Shown piece after piece: positions 53,853 to 62,412 of a stretch of 64,000 nt of DNA. The DNA comes from an uncultured Clostridia bacterium. GTDB taxonomy: Bacteria; Bacillota; Clostridia; Oscillospirales; Ruminococcaceae. The stretch covers positions 1 through 64,000 of the forward strand of contig CAMVNQ010000018.1 of NCBI GenBank assembly GCA_947168885.1, in the 5' to 3' direction. The stretch's first letter is position 1. Each line of letters opens with the position of its first letter. The notes beneath the pieces are model-generated. The model had not been told where the DNA came from and did no database searches. It worked only from the letters and a program-made list of their open reading frames with translations. The translations under genes were made by a program, and so were the position numbers.

Positions 53853-54689
53853 ATGGCTGTTTGTAATGTTTGTTTCCGTCACTGTGACATTCCCGAAGGA
53901 AAGACCGGCTTCTGCGGTGCGAGGAAGTGCCGCGGCGGTATAGTCGAAGCTGCGAATTACGGCAGGATAACGTCACTCGCGCTCGACCCGATAGAAAAGA
54001 AACCGCTCGCCCGCTTTCACAGCGGCTCGCTCGTGCTGTCCGTCGGAAGCTATGGCTGTAATCTTCGCTGTCCGTTCTGCCAGAATTCAGATATTTCGTG
54101 GTCGGAACACGCAATGAAGTTTGCCGACAGAGCCGAGGCGATCACTCCGGAGGAGCTTGCTGCGGCTGCGCACAGATACCGCACACAAGGGAATATCGGG
54201 CTTGCGTTCACCTATAACGAGCCTCTTATCGGATATGAGTTCGTTCGCGACACGGCAAAGCTCGTCCGCGTGAACGGAATGATGAATGTTCTCGTTACAA
54301 ACGGGACAGCGGAGCTTGAAGTGCTTGACGAGCTGCTTCCTTATATTGATGCAATGAACATAGACCTCAAAGGCTTCACCGACCGCTATTACAACAAAAT
54401 TCTCGGCGGCGACAGGGCTATGGTGATGCGCTTTATCGAACGCGCGGCGGGAAACTGCCACATTGAGCTTACAACGCTGATAATACCCGACGAGAATGAC
54501 AGCGAGGACGAGATGCGTGAATTGAGCAGCTGGGTAGCGTCGCTCTCGCCGGAGATACCGCTCCATATCTCGCGATTCTTTCCGCGGTTTCACATGACTG
54601 ACAGGAACGCGACGGACGTGTCGCTCATTTATCGGCTCGCCGATGTGGCACGGGAAAAGCTGAAATACGTTTATACAGGGAATTGTTAG
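53853..54689 (+). CDS. AmmeMemoRadiSam system radical SAM enzyme
   Basis: 278 residues, radical SAM protein related to pyruvate formate-lyase activases. The 4Fe-4S motif is GCNLRCPFCQNS (about 68-79, CxxxCxxC). An N-terminal four-Cys segment (CNVCFRHCDIPEGKTGFCGA) is typical of this branch. Further signs are GLAFTYNEPLIGYEF and the PFLA-like IDLKGF (about 171-176). The ATG at 53853 is chosen; a TTG at 53841, overlapping the stop of the preceding gene, would add four residues but lacks a ribosome site. Confidence 0.9.
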   Translation: MAVCNVCFRHCDIPEGKTGFCGARKCRGGIVEAANYGRITSLALDPIEKKPLARFHSGSLVLSVGSYGCNLRCPFCQNSDISWSEHAMKFADRAEAITPEELAAAAHRYRTQGNIGLAFTYNEPLIGYEFVRDTAKLVRVNGMMNVLVTNGTAELEVLDELLPYIDAMNIDLKGFTDRYYNKILGGDRAMVMRFIERAAGNCHIELTTLIIPDENDSEDEMRELSSWVASLSPEIPLHISRFFPRFHMTDRNATDVSLIYRLADVAREKLKYVYTGNC

Positions 54690-54782
54690 CCGGTCTGTCG
54701 GTTCCCGACAGACGTCCTCGCGGACAGCGGCAGGGCTAACGCCGCCCTGCACCGGCGCCGGCGTGACGCCGGACTCAAAAGA
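54690..54782. other. GC-rich inverted repeats after radical SAM gene
   Basis: GTCTGTCGG/CCGACAGAC, GGCAGGGC/GCCCTGC and CCGGCG-type palindromes follow the stop codon. The first resembles the GGTCTGTCGG start of the CAGCCCC units at 5028 and 42346. No U-tract, so it is not a clear terminator. Confidence 0.5.
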
Positions 54783-54951
54783 TATAGGCTATACCGCACA
54801 AAGAGCGTGCGGAGATTGCGCAGTTAGATTTTTCGTCAGATTGGCTAAATTTGACGCAGGCTTGCTGACGCAAGTCAAGGAAAATTTGGTCAAGATGACG
54901 GAATAATATGCAAGCAAGATGCGTGCGTCTATTTGTGCGGTATTGCCTATA
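54783..54951. repeat. MITE-like element, second family
   Basis: 169 bp with near-perfect 20-bp terminal inverted repeats: left TATAGGCTATACCGCACAAA, and the right end reversed TATAGGCAATACCGCACAAA (one mismatch). Complementarity continues imperfectly to about 30 bp (CGTGCG against CGCACG). The interior has a nested palindrome around TTTGACGCAG. It has no coding capacity. Confidence 0.8.
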
Positions 54952-54984
54952 ACAAAAGCGTCTCTTCTTCTCGAAGGGACGCTT
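54951..54984 (-). terminator. Terminator of GntR-ABC operon
   Basis: Minus strand: AAGCGTC / GACGCTT arms around a 15-nt loop, followed by TTGTT. It lies a few bases past the stop codon of the last permease gene. Confidence 0.65.
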
Positions 54985-54989
54985 CCGTT

Positions 54990-56831
54990 TTATTGTCTGA
55001 AAATATCGTTCTGTGAAAGTCCGTACTTTTCAAGTAATGCGAGCGTGTTATTGTAGAACGGGAATATCTGCTTCCAGACGGTCGTGCTGCCGGTCTTATC
55101 GGAATTACGACTGCCATACCAATAATTACAGCTTATCAGTATACTCCTGCCGCTTTGCGGGTCAATATTCTTCGCCTGCTCGAACGTAACAGCGGAGCAG
55201 TCTGCATTAAACGCGTCAACGAACTCTTTCATCGGTATGTTTTCCGCGCACTTTTCATTCTTATAGTCGTATCGGCGAATGACGGTAACGGTGTCTTCGG
55301 GGATAATATCGTCTTCATCAAACCGCAGTAAACCCTGCGTTCCCTTGTTCATATCAAACGCGCGTTCGAGGAACTCGTCCGAAACGCGGTAGTATCGTGT
55401 GATATTCTCACCGTTTCTGAGCTTATAGGTCACGTCGAGCATTCCGCTGCCCGCGCTGTTCTTCGATATTATATCGCGGTGAAGCTCGGTTATCATATCG
55501 GGCTCGACCTTATCATATCCGTCGCCACGGAAAAACGGCGAGCAGTCGGAATAATACCATACATCACCGACACGGACATCGAGGTTCGCGGTCAGTATCT
55601 CGCTTACATCGGGAACATAGCCGGCTGCGCCGAAGCCCTGTGTAAACGCAGAAAGGAACGTCACAAGCGCGCTTCCTACAATGAATGGTGCGAACAGTAT
55701 GAAGCGCTTTTTCCGTTGCCTTTCGCCCTTGCTCCCGCCGAACTCGAACGCACAGAAGAAGCCGAACGCTGCCACAAGCCAGAGTACAATGTCAACGGCG
55801 ATCATGCCTGCGACCGTCGAAGCCGAAATGTCCTGCCACAGATAGTTATTTTCGTTCATGCTAACGACCACTTCCGCAGCTATGGTCATGGTCGCGGCGA
55901 GAACTGCCGCTGCGGCAAAGACATGGCGTGCATATCTGAACACATAAGCGCTTCCGGTGCGTTCGTGGCGACGGCGTTTCACGAGGAAGTAAGCCGCAGC
56001 GACGAATACTGCGCAGTAAAGCAGGAACAGCAGCATTTGCGGTATTTCTACCGCGCCGCCGGACTTCGTGCCGAATATGCCCTGAACAAAGAACTTGACC
56101 AGCAGCCCGAGCGGCGTGAACCAACCTACCCTTCCGAGCATCTCATCGACAAGCCCCTCGGTGAGTCCGAGGCCGAATCTGAACGAAAGAACGCCTGCCC
56201 CAAAAGTTATCGCGGGAACAGCAAGATTCATAACGAGCGTGGTTATCACCGCAGTCCTTGTACGCCCGCAGACCGCGACGATGAGCGTCGTCGTGCAGTA
56301 AAACAACACGCACATCATAAGCCCGTAGATCATCATACGCCCGATGACAACGCAAACCCAGTCCACGGTCGGTTCTCCGTAGTTTCCGCCTATGATCGCC
56401 GAGCCGACGAGTGCCGCTATTATGTGTGGGACAAGATACGCCGTAAGCCCCGCAAAAAAGTTGCCAAAGAAGCGTGCCGCGGGAGTTACCGGCGCGGACA
56501 TCTCCATATCCGCGCGGGGCTTTTTTTGCAGGTACCCGAAGCACTTCATCAGTATCGGTATCCCCATAACGAACAGTGCCACAAGCGCGAAAAGCCCAAT
56601 TACCGCCATGAACATCGTGGTCGATGCCTTATCGTTTAGCTCTCTGTCGAGCTGTAAAAATTCGGGCGTGCTAAGATCGAGTCCGGAGAGCCGCGATTTC
56701 TCACGGAAAGCGTAAGCTTTCGAGTAATCAGCGAAGGCGATACCGAACAGCGGGTAGGAGGCGAACGAAAAGAGGCATACTGCGACGATATGCACTTTGA
56801 GCGTTTTCAGCTTATACAGATAATATTTCAT
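54990..56831 (-). CDS. Large ABC exporter permease 2
   Basis: Membrane protein of 613 residues. About ten hydrophobic helices occupy 1-400; the rest is a soluble C-terminal region of about 200 residues. It is a paralogue of the neighbouring 759-residue permease: compare RADMEMSAPVTPAARFFGNF (about 112-131) with the equivalent DMDMSLPISTDTRFAGSVIS. This DM.MS.P....R motif suggests an ABC-2-type exporter half. It begins 19 nt after the first permease gene; AAAGGAG precedes the ATG. Substrate unknown. Confidence 0.8.
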   Translation of the reverse strand: MKYYLYKLKTLKVHIVAVCLFSFASYPLFGIAFADYSKAYAFREKSRLSGLDLSTPEFLQLDRELNDKASTTMFMAVIGLFALVALFVMGIPILMKCFGYLQKKPRADMEMSAPVTPAARFFGNFFAGLTAYLVPHIIAALVGSAIIGGNYGEPTVDWVCVVIGRMMIYGLMMCVLFYCTTTLIVAVCGRTRTAVITTLVMNLAVPAITFGAGVLSFRFGLGLTEGLVDEMLGRVGWFTPLGLLVKFFVQGIFGTKSGGAVEIPQMLLFLLYCAVFVAAAYFLVKRRRHERTGSAYVFRYARHVFAAAAVLAATMTIAAEVVVSMNENNYLWQDISASTVAGMIAVDIVLWLVAAFGFFCAFEFGGSKGERQRKKRFILFAPFIVGSALVTFLSAFTQGFGAAGYVPDVSEILTANLDVRVGDVWYYSDCSPFFRGDGYDKVEPDMITELHRDIISKNSAGSGMLDVTYKLRNGENITRYYRVSDEFLERAFDMNKGTQGLLRFDEDDIIPEDTVTVIRRYDYKNEKCAENIPMKEFVDAFNADCSAVTFEQAKNIDPQSGRSILISCNYWYGSRNSDKTGSTTVWKQIFPFYNNTLALLEKYGLSQNDIFRQ

Positions 56832-56850
56832 CTTTCAGTCTCCTTTCCCG

Positions 56851-59130
56851 TCAGTATTCTTCGCCGAGATATTTCGCGAGGTCCTCGGCGCTCACGGCGG
56901 GGGCGTTCGCGTAAACCTCCACCGCTGTGTCACAGTTATGCTCTGTCACATAATACTGTTCTGCGTTTCCTGTGCCGGTCAGATAGGTGATACTCCCGTC
57001 ATATTCGCTGATGTGTTCGCTTACGGGCACGATGATGTAGATATCCCTGCTGTTTTCGTAAACGGTGTTGACCGACGAGAGCTTTAGCAGCTCCTTCGCC
57101 TGCTCCTCGGTAAGCTCGCGGTATTCGACCGGCTCATACCGCAAATCTGTATAACCGTGATCGTCCGTGCTGTATTCCGCTTTCCGCGCCGAAGTGAAGC
57201 TGCCGTAGCTCGTAGCCTTATACATATAGTATTTCACGACTCCGGCGTTCATGTTCCCGAACGGGTCGCAGTTATACTCACGCATAAGAGCGAGCGTCTC
57301 GTCGAACGACGACCATACCTTTATCCAGTAGCTCTCATCTCCAACCACGATCAGAGTATTTACACAATCAACTCTGTCGCGCACGAACAGGTCTTCATAA
57401 GTTGCCTTCGCGGCATCGCGTTTCAGAGCCGCGACGAACTTCTCATACGGTATGCCTGTATCTGCCGTATCATAAACGGAAATCGAGACGTATCTGTCCT
57501 TTGCTGTGTCAGGGATATTATTATACTCCGAGGCGAAAGCACCGCTCCCGAACCAGAGCTGCAATAAGTCTTTCGAGTATGACGCGGGGAGATAGTAAGT
57601 GCGTGAGACCTGTCCGCCCGATATCATTTCATAGTTCACATTGAAAGAACAGAAATATTCATAATCCAAGCCTACCCTGTCCGCGTATGAAAACAGCGCG
57701 CTGTCATCGGGACGCTCCGTGACTATACGATGGTGGAAGTCGCTTATCATCTTTACCGCGTCCTCGCTTCTTAGTCTCGCGTAATTATTGCGCAGCCCGG
57801 GTACAGAGCAGTTCACATCTACGCTCACGACATCGGACACTTCGGGGACGTAGCCCGCTGCACCGAAGCCGTCGCTCTTCATGAATCCGAAGCACACGAG
57901 GAACGAAAGCGCCGCCGATACCGCGAAACGACCGACTGCAAGACCGAGCTTCTTCGGCTTTTTGAGCTTTTCACGGCTTACAAGCTCGATCACAACAAAG
58001 ATGATGAGATTAACCACTATCCATGTGGTAATGAGCACGGCGTCAGGTATATTCAGGAACCGATAAATAAGTCCCGCGATACCATAGACGGAATCCTCTG
58101 TTCTGCTGCTTGTAAGAAGCGGTAAATATACTGCCGACGCGGACGCAAGCATTATCAGAAACTCTGTCGCGTAACGTCCGGGCTTATACACGAAAGCACT
58201 TCCGGCACGCTCTTCACGTCTGTGCTTTATCATAAAGTACGCCGCCGTGCAGTAAACCGCCGACCACATCAGTCCGCGAAGCCACCAAAGATCATGGAAT
58301 ATTCCGGCGTACTGTGACGGATAAAACGTGTTCGCTGACAGTATCATACCTATCGGCGTAGCGTCCCAGAGCGGTCCGTACATCATTTCGCCCGGGTTCA
58401 CGCCATAGCAGCTAACACCGGAGATAACGCCGAGGAAGAATGTCGTGAACGGAACTCCGAGCAGGAAGACGAAAGGAACAATGTTCGCCGTGAGCTTTCT
58501 TCCGCAGAACGATATTATCATGAGCGAGAAGAAATACTGCATAGCGTTCGCGGCAAGCACATAGCCGATATTATTGCGGAAAAACTCGATGATGTTCCCG
58601 ATATCCGAGGAATTGACATCGTTTGCAGAGAGCTGTCTGTACTGCTCGGCAAAGCCGTCCGCAGGCAGGAGCAACAGAAGCGACAGCAGCACCGCTATGA
58701 GCTGCGGCAGAAAATAGGTACCGAAGCCGGAGATAACACTGCCGGCAAAGCGGGTATCCGTGCTTATCGGAAGCGACATATCCATATCGGTGTATTTCTT
58801 GTTCCACAGATAACGGAAACTCTCCTTCGCTGTGAAAAGTCCCTGCAAGAACAGCACGAACAGCAGCACGAAGCCCGCTATCGCCAGTAATCCCGCTATC
58901 GTGTTCAATGTTATGACTCGCGCTTCAAGGTCGGCGTGTGTCTCATCCGGACGCATACCGATACGGCGTTCAAGATCGGCGTAAGCGTTGATATCGACCG
59001 CCGCCGCAAGAAGCGGGAACGAAAACAACGACATCAGACACAGCGCGATAAAGCGGCTCTTCATCTGCGAGAGCCGGTAGTACATAAAGGTTCGCAGACC
59101 GGTGTTACTTGTCGAGAGCGGAGCTGTCAT
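56851..59130 (-). CDS. Large ABC exporter permease 1
   Basis: Membrane protein of 759 residues. The start ATG at 59130 follows GGAGGGA with 7-nt spacing and overlaps the ATPase gene by 26 nt; an upstream in-frame start lies deep in the ATPase gene and is rejected. N-terminal helices (about 20-420) carry the DMDMSLPISTDTRFAGSV motif shared with permease 2; the C-terminal 300 residues are soluble, predicted outside. It should pair with permease 2 and the ATPase. Confidence 0.82.
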   Translation of the reverse strand: MTAPLSTSNTGLRTFMYYRLSQMKSRFIALCLMSLFSFPLLAAAVDINAYADLERRIGMRPDETHADLEARVITLNTIAGLLAIAGFVLLFVLFLQGLFTAKESFRYLWNKKYTDMDMSLPISTDTRFAGSVISGFGTYFLPQLIAVLLSLLLLLPADGFAEQYRQLSANDVNSSDIGNIIEFFRNNIGYVLAANAMQYFFSLMIISFCGRKLTANIVPFVFLLGVPFTTFFLGVISGVSCYGVNPGEMMYGPLWDATPIGMILSANTFYPSQYAGIFHDLWWLRGLMWSAVYCTAAYFMIKHRREERAGSAFVYKPGRYATEFLIMLASASAVYLPLLTSSRTEDSVYGIAGLIYRFLNIPDAVLITTWIVVNLIIFVVIELVSREKLKKPKKLGLAVGRFAVSAALSFLVCFGFMKSDGFGAAGYVPEVSDVVSVDVNCSVPGLRNNYARLRSEDAVKMISDFHHRIVTERPDDSALFSYADRVGLDYEYFCSFNVNYEMISGGQVSRTYYLPASYSKDLLQLWFGSGAFASEYNNIPDTAKDRYVSISVYDTADTGIPYEKFVAALKRDAAKATYEDLFVRDRVDCVNTLIVVGDESYWIKVWSSFDETLALMREYNCDPFGNMNAGVVKYYMYKATSYGSFTSARKAEYSTDDHGYTDLRYEPVEYRELTEEQAKELLKLSSVNTVYENSRDIYIIVPVSEHISEYDGSITYLTGTGNAEQYYVTEHNCDTAVEVYANAPAVSAEDLAKYLGEEY

Positions 59131-60004
59131 AGCCGAGTCCCTCCATTTCGTACACAAAAATCTCTTCAAGCGTGAGCCGTATCTCATCGTACATCTTAGG
59201 CGAATGCTTTTCTACCGCAGCGCGGATCTTCTCGCTGCCTCCCTTCGCGATGATGTACGTTATACTTCCTGTCTTTTCGATATGAAGCACGTCTATCTCC
59301 GGTAGATCTTCCGCGGTAACTTCCCTGTCGAACGCGGTCTGAACCTTTATGATGTCGCCCTTCACGTTGTCGAGCTCGCGGTCGAACACGAGCTTTCCGC
59401 AGTGCAGCAGACCCACGCGGTCGCAGAATTCGTCTATCTCATTCAGATTGTGCGACGAAAAGACTATCGTCATATCCCTGTCCATCATAGCGTCTATCAT
59501 CATCTTCTTTACCATAAGGCGCATTGTCGGATCAAGACCGTCGAGAGCCTCGTCAAGGAGCAGATACTTCGGTCTGCACGCGATACCGCAGATAACGACC
59601 GCCTGACGCTTCATACCTTTCGAGAACTCGTGAAGCTTCTTGTCGAGCGGAAGTCCGACCGCACCGACGAGCTTTTCAAAGAGCGCCTTGTCGAAACTCC
59701 TGTAGAACAGTGCGTAGTAATTTCTCATCGCGCCGAGGGTCATATCAGAGAACTGGATAGTCTCGTCACTGATATAGAACACCTTTTCCTTTATCTTTAT
59801 GTTGTCGTAAACGTCCTCGTCGTCAATTCTCACCGAGCCGGAGACGGGGCGGTAGATCCCCGCGAGCATACGCAGGATAGTCGATTTTCCGGCGCCGTTG
59901 GAGCCGAGCAGCCCGTAGCAGCTTCCTTCCGGAATATCGACAGATATGCAGTCCACAGCATTTACGTCATCAAATCTCATTACACAGTCTTTTATTTCTA
60001 TCAT
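59105..60004 (-). CDS. ABC exporter ATP-binding protein
   Basis: ATPase of 299 residues. Walker A LLGSNGAGKST (about 34-44), signature FSKGMKRQAVV (variant of LSGGQ), Walker B YLLLDEALDGLDP and switch His in FSSHNLNE are visible. YtrB-like. GGGAGG precedes the ATG. It sits 14 nt after gntR in the operon and overlaps the first permease gene. Confidence 0.92.
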   Translation of the reverse strand: MIEIKDCVMRFDDVNAVDCISVDIPEGSCYGLLGSNGAGKSTILRMLAGIYRPVSGSVRIDDEDVYDNIKIKEKVFYISDETIQFSDMTLGAMRNYYALFYRSFDKALFEKLVGAVGLPLDKKLHEFSKGMKRQAVVICGIACRPKYLLLDEALDGLDPTMRLMVKKMMIDAMMDRDMTIVFSSHNLNEIDEFCDRVGLLHCGKLVFDRELDNVKGDIIKVQTAFDREVTAEDLPEIDVLHIEKTGSITYIIAKGGSEKIRAAVEKHSPKMYDEIRLTLEEIFVYEMEGLGYDSSALDK

Positions 60005-60018
60005 TGTCTTATCCTCCC

Positions 60019-60381
60019 TTATTTCGCCCAGACGCTTTCAAGAAGCTGTACTGCACCGTCCTTCGTCATTCCCGCATTCTTTGCGGAGATCATTCCGTTT
60101 TTCAGTTCCTCGGTCACCTTTTTCATCATAGCGTCGGCGGCAGAGCCGTTTTCCGACACATAGCTTCCCTTTGCCGGAACGGAATATATGAAGCCGTCCT
60201 GTTCAAGCCGGTTGTACGCCCTCTGAACGGTATTCGGGTTTATGCCGAGCGACTTTGCAGTCTCTCTCACCGTCGGAAGCCGTTCCCCTGCCTCAAGAAT
60301 GCCGGACGAGATAAGTGCCGCTATCTTCTCGCAGAGCTGTTCGTAAATAGGTTGTTTTCCTTCAAGTCTTATATCAAACAA
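60019..60381 (-). CDS. GntR/YtrA-family repressor
   Basis: 120-residue regulator: an N-terminal winged helix (about 8-74, with QPIYEQLCEKIAALISSGIL and TVRETAKSLGINPNTVQRAY) and a short C-terminal dimerisation tail, as in YtrA-type proteins that control ABC operons. I place the start at TTG 60381, which has GGGGGG 6 nt upstream and gives a YtrA-sized protein starting MFDIRLEG; a start further upstream would cross the promoter. First gene of the operon. Two palindromes in its promoter are the likely operators. Confidence 0.85.
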   Translation of the reverse strand: MFDIRLEGKQPIYEQLCEKIAALISSGILEAGERLPTVRETAKSLGINPNTVQRAYNRLEQDGFIYSVPAKGSYVSENGSAADAMMKKVTEELKNGMISAKNAGMTKDGAVQLLESVWAK

Positions 60382-60465
60382 AGATATCCCCCCGATCTGC
60401 GCTCTAACGTTATTCCTCCGCAATATGCGAAGGAATAACAAGAGCTTGCTCGTACCAAGCACTAA

Positions 60466-60488
60466 CTGTATTAATTCAATTAGTACAG
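60466..60488 (-). promoter_or_regulatory. GntR operator O2 (downstream of -10)
   Basis: Palindrome CTGTACTAAT...ATTAATACAG on the minus strand (one mismatch per arm of ten), lying at about +5 to +27 relative to the -10 box. Same core CTGTACTA as operator O1. Confidence 0.68.
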
Positions 60489-60492
60489 ATGT

Positions 60493-60521
60493 ATTATAGC
60501 ACAAAACTGTACTAATGTCAA
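60493..60521 (-). promoter_or_regulatory. Consensus promoter of GntR-ABC operon
   Basis: Minus strand: TTGACA (60516-60521), exactly 17 bp, TATAAT (60493-60498). Perfect consensus at both boxes, so it should be strong unless repressed. Confidence 0.85.
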
Positions 60522-60530
60522 TAGTACAGT
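60506..60530 (-). promoter_or_regulatory. GntR operator O1 (overlaps -35)
   Basis: Perfect palindrome ACTGTACTA-7 nt-TAGTACAGT, with the -35 box TTGACA inside the 7-nt centre. Repressor binding here would block polymerase directly. Confidence 0.72.
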
Positions 60531-60598
60531 TTAAAAATTTTTGTATTTTAAATAAGATGAGCGGGATGCGCATTCTGCTGCTTTCCCGCTCTCATGTA

Positions 60599-61807
60599 TC
60601 ATTTTCGTGATTCCTTGTTTTTCCGCTTATCCTCATACATTCTGCTGTCCGCAGTCTCTATGCTGTTCTGAAGACTTGCAGAGTCCTCCGCCATTGAGCA
60701 GCCGAATGATACCATCAGCGGTTTGTTCTTTATGCTGAACGAACCGACATTCTTTCTGAGGACATTCATGAACCTGCGCAGCTCAGCATCGGAGGAATCA
60801 GGTATCAGAGCTATGAACTCGTCACCGCCTGTACGGAATATGCGGCACTTATCAGGAAGCGTGCTCATCATCAGAGTCGCCGCCATTCTTATATACTCGT
60901 CACCGATCATGTGACCATAGGTATCATTGATGTATTTAAGCCGGTCACAATCGGCGGAGATTATCCCAACCGGAAAGCTCTCGTCACTCATGCTCTCAAC
61001 GTATTCATCAAAGCAGCTGCGGTTGTATGCACCGGTCATCGAATCGCGTATCGAGCGCTCTTTAAGCTCACGGCGCATAAGTTCCTGCTCTGTGACATCG
61101 TTGATAAGCGCTATAATACCCCTTACCCTTCCGTCGGCAAAGAACAGCGGTTCCTTTATGACCTGAAGAAACTCCTGCTCATCGTCGTTTTCCTCTATTA
61201 TATAAGATGTACCGACACCGGATTTTATGAGCGCCCGGTCGGATTCCATAGCTTTTCTCGCGTTATCCTTGTCCTTGCGTATATCAATATCAGTTTTGTG
61301 TTTTATTGTCCAGTTGGGGTCGCCATGCGTATCGAGGTGATGCCAGGTCTGAGACGAAAAGACATATCTTCCGAGTGAGTCCTTGAGGTATATGTTGGCG
61401 GGGAGTACTTTGAGCATACGCGAAAATTCGGAGAACGACACCGAGCTTATAAGCCTTTCGGCATTATGTACACGATTAATAAATATATCCGGATTTATCG
61501 GAAAAGCAAGACAATCTACCACCGCTCCGCCGAGAAATTTAACATCGTCCTGTACATTGTCCTTGTCCGTGATTATCAGAATAGCCGTAGAGTAGATGTA
61601 GTTGTTGTTCTCATTGACTGCATCTATAAGCTTACGCACATTTCTTCTCTTTGACGGACGTTCTATAAGTATAATGCTTACATCCGCGCCGTTACGAAGC
61701 ATTTCAAGCGCTTTGTCCGCAGAACTGACCGGAACAACATTATCCGTGAGCTTTTTTATATCCGCGATGCATCTCGTGCTGTCGCTGATGACCAATATAC
61801 TGCTCAT
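60599..61807 (-). CDS. Pseudo-receiver-PAS-GGDEF diguanylate cyclase
   Basis: Cytoplasmic protein of 402 residues. The N-terminal 115 residues have a receiver fold but lack its chemistry: the phospho-acceptor Asp is Glu (IILIERPS), the acidic pair is ISDS, and the switch Lys is missing (CLAFPIN). A PAS domain spans about 130-240 (VLPANIYLKDSLGRYVF and IIALINDVTEQEL). GGDEF is at about 250-395, with TGGDEF intact, so cyclic di-GMP synthesis is expected. The start at 61807 follows GAGGAAA. Single gene. Confidence 0.88.
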   Translation of the reverse strand: MSSILVISDSTRCIADIKKLTDNVVPVSSADKALEMLRNGADVSIILIERPSKRRNVRKLIDAVNENNNYIYSTAILIITDKDNVQDDVKFLGGAVVDCLAFPINPDIFINRVHNAERLISSVSFSEFSRMLKVLPANIYLKDSLGRYVFSSQTWHHLDTHGDPNWTIKHKTDIDIRKDKDNARKAMESDRALIKSGVGTSYIIEENDDEQEFLQVIKEPLFFADGRVRGIIALINDVTEQELMRRELKERSIRDSMTGAYNRSCFDEYVESMSDESFPVGIISADCDRLKYINDTYGHMIGDEYIRMAATLMMSTLPDKCRIFRTGGDEFIALIPDSSDAELRRFMNVLRKNVGSFSIKNKPLMVSFGCSMAEDSASLQNSIETADSRMYEDKRKNKESRK

Positions 61808-62015
61808 ACAACATTTCCTCTTTTTCAGACACAAAATGACATAATACTGTACCTGACTAAATACAGTTTTTGTTTATTATATCACTGTCGTCGGGTACTG
61901 TCAAGACTTTTTTGTGCAATTTACACACAGCAAAGCTGAATCAGTCTACCGTGCGTCATATCTGCGTTTCTTATACCGTTCGTATATAAATTATCAAAAA
62001 AATTTAAAAATTTTA

Positions 62016-62044
62016 TACACAAATGTCTGTTTTTATGATATAAT
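62016..62044 (+). promoter_or_regulatory. Promoter of STAS-MATE genes
   Basis: TACACA (62016-62021, 4 of 6 match), 17-bp spacer, perfect TATAAT (62039-62044). A 5' leader hairpin ACACGGA/TCCGTGT follows at 62058-62078. Confidence 0.6.
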
Positions 62045-62115
62045 AAGTGAAGGTACAACACGGATAATTGTTCCGTGTCCACCAAAGAATAATCTGATCT
62101 GAAAGGAAAAATACT

Positions 62116-62412
62116 ATGAACATCAAAAAGACTCAGAACGGAAACAAGCTTACGGTCGCTCTTGAAGGAAGACTCGATACAGTATCGTCTCCCGAACTCG
62201 AAGCAGACCTCAAGGGCTCTCTTGACGGTATAACAGATCTCGAATTTGACATCTCTGCGCTTGAATACATATCTTCGGCAGGACTTCGTGTTCTTCTGTC
62301 AACACAGAAGATAATGAACAAGCAGGGCGATATGTGCATTACCGGTGCAAACGAAGCTATAATGGAGATCTTCGACGTTACAGGATTTGTTGATATCCTG
62401 AACATAAAATAA
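62116..62412 (+). CDS. STAS-domain anti-sigma factor antagonist
   Basis: 98-residue single STAS domain of the SpoIIAA/RsbV type. The phosphorylatable Ser region is FDISALEYISSAGLRVLLST (about 43-62); Ser54 or Ser55 is the expected target. N-terminal strand GNKLTVALEGRLDTVSSPEL is typical. RsbV-like proteins are phosphorylated by an RsbW-like kinase; here the next gene encodes an ATPase domain of that family, with overlapping stop and start codons (TAATG). AAAGGAAA precedes the ATG. Confidence 0.92.
   Translation: MNIKKTQNGNKLTVALEGRLDTVSSPELEADLKGSLDGITDLEFDISALEYISSAGLRVLLSTQKIMNKQGDMCITGANEAIMEIFDVTGFVDILNIK

Noticed and set aside
53841-53853. TTG start of the radical SAM gene overlapping the fusion stop codon
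   Set aside because: It adds only four residues and lacks a ribosome site, whereas GAGG is available for the ATG at 53853, though at short spacing.
55479-56639. 386-codon open frame on the plus strand
   Set aside because: It lies antisense within the permease gene, has no ribosome site, and its translation is a composition-biased string rich in Arg, His and Glu with no family pattern.
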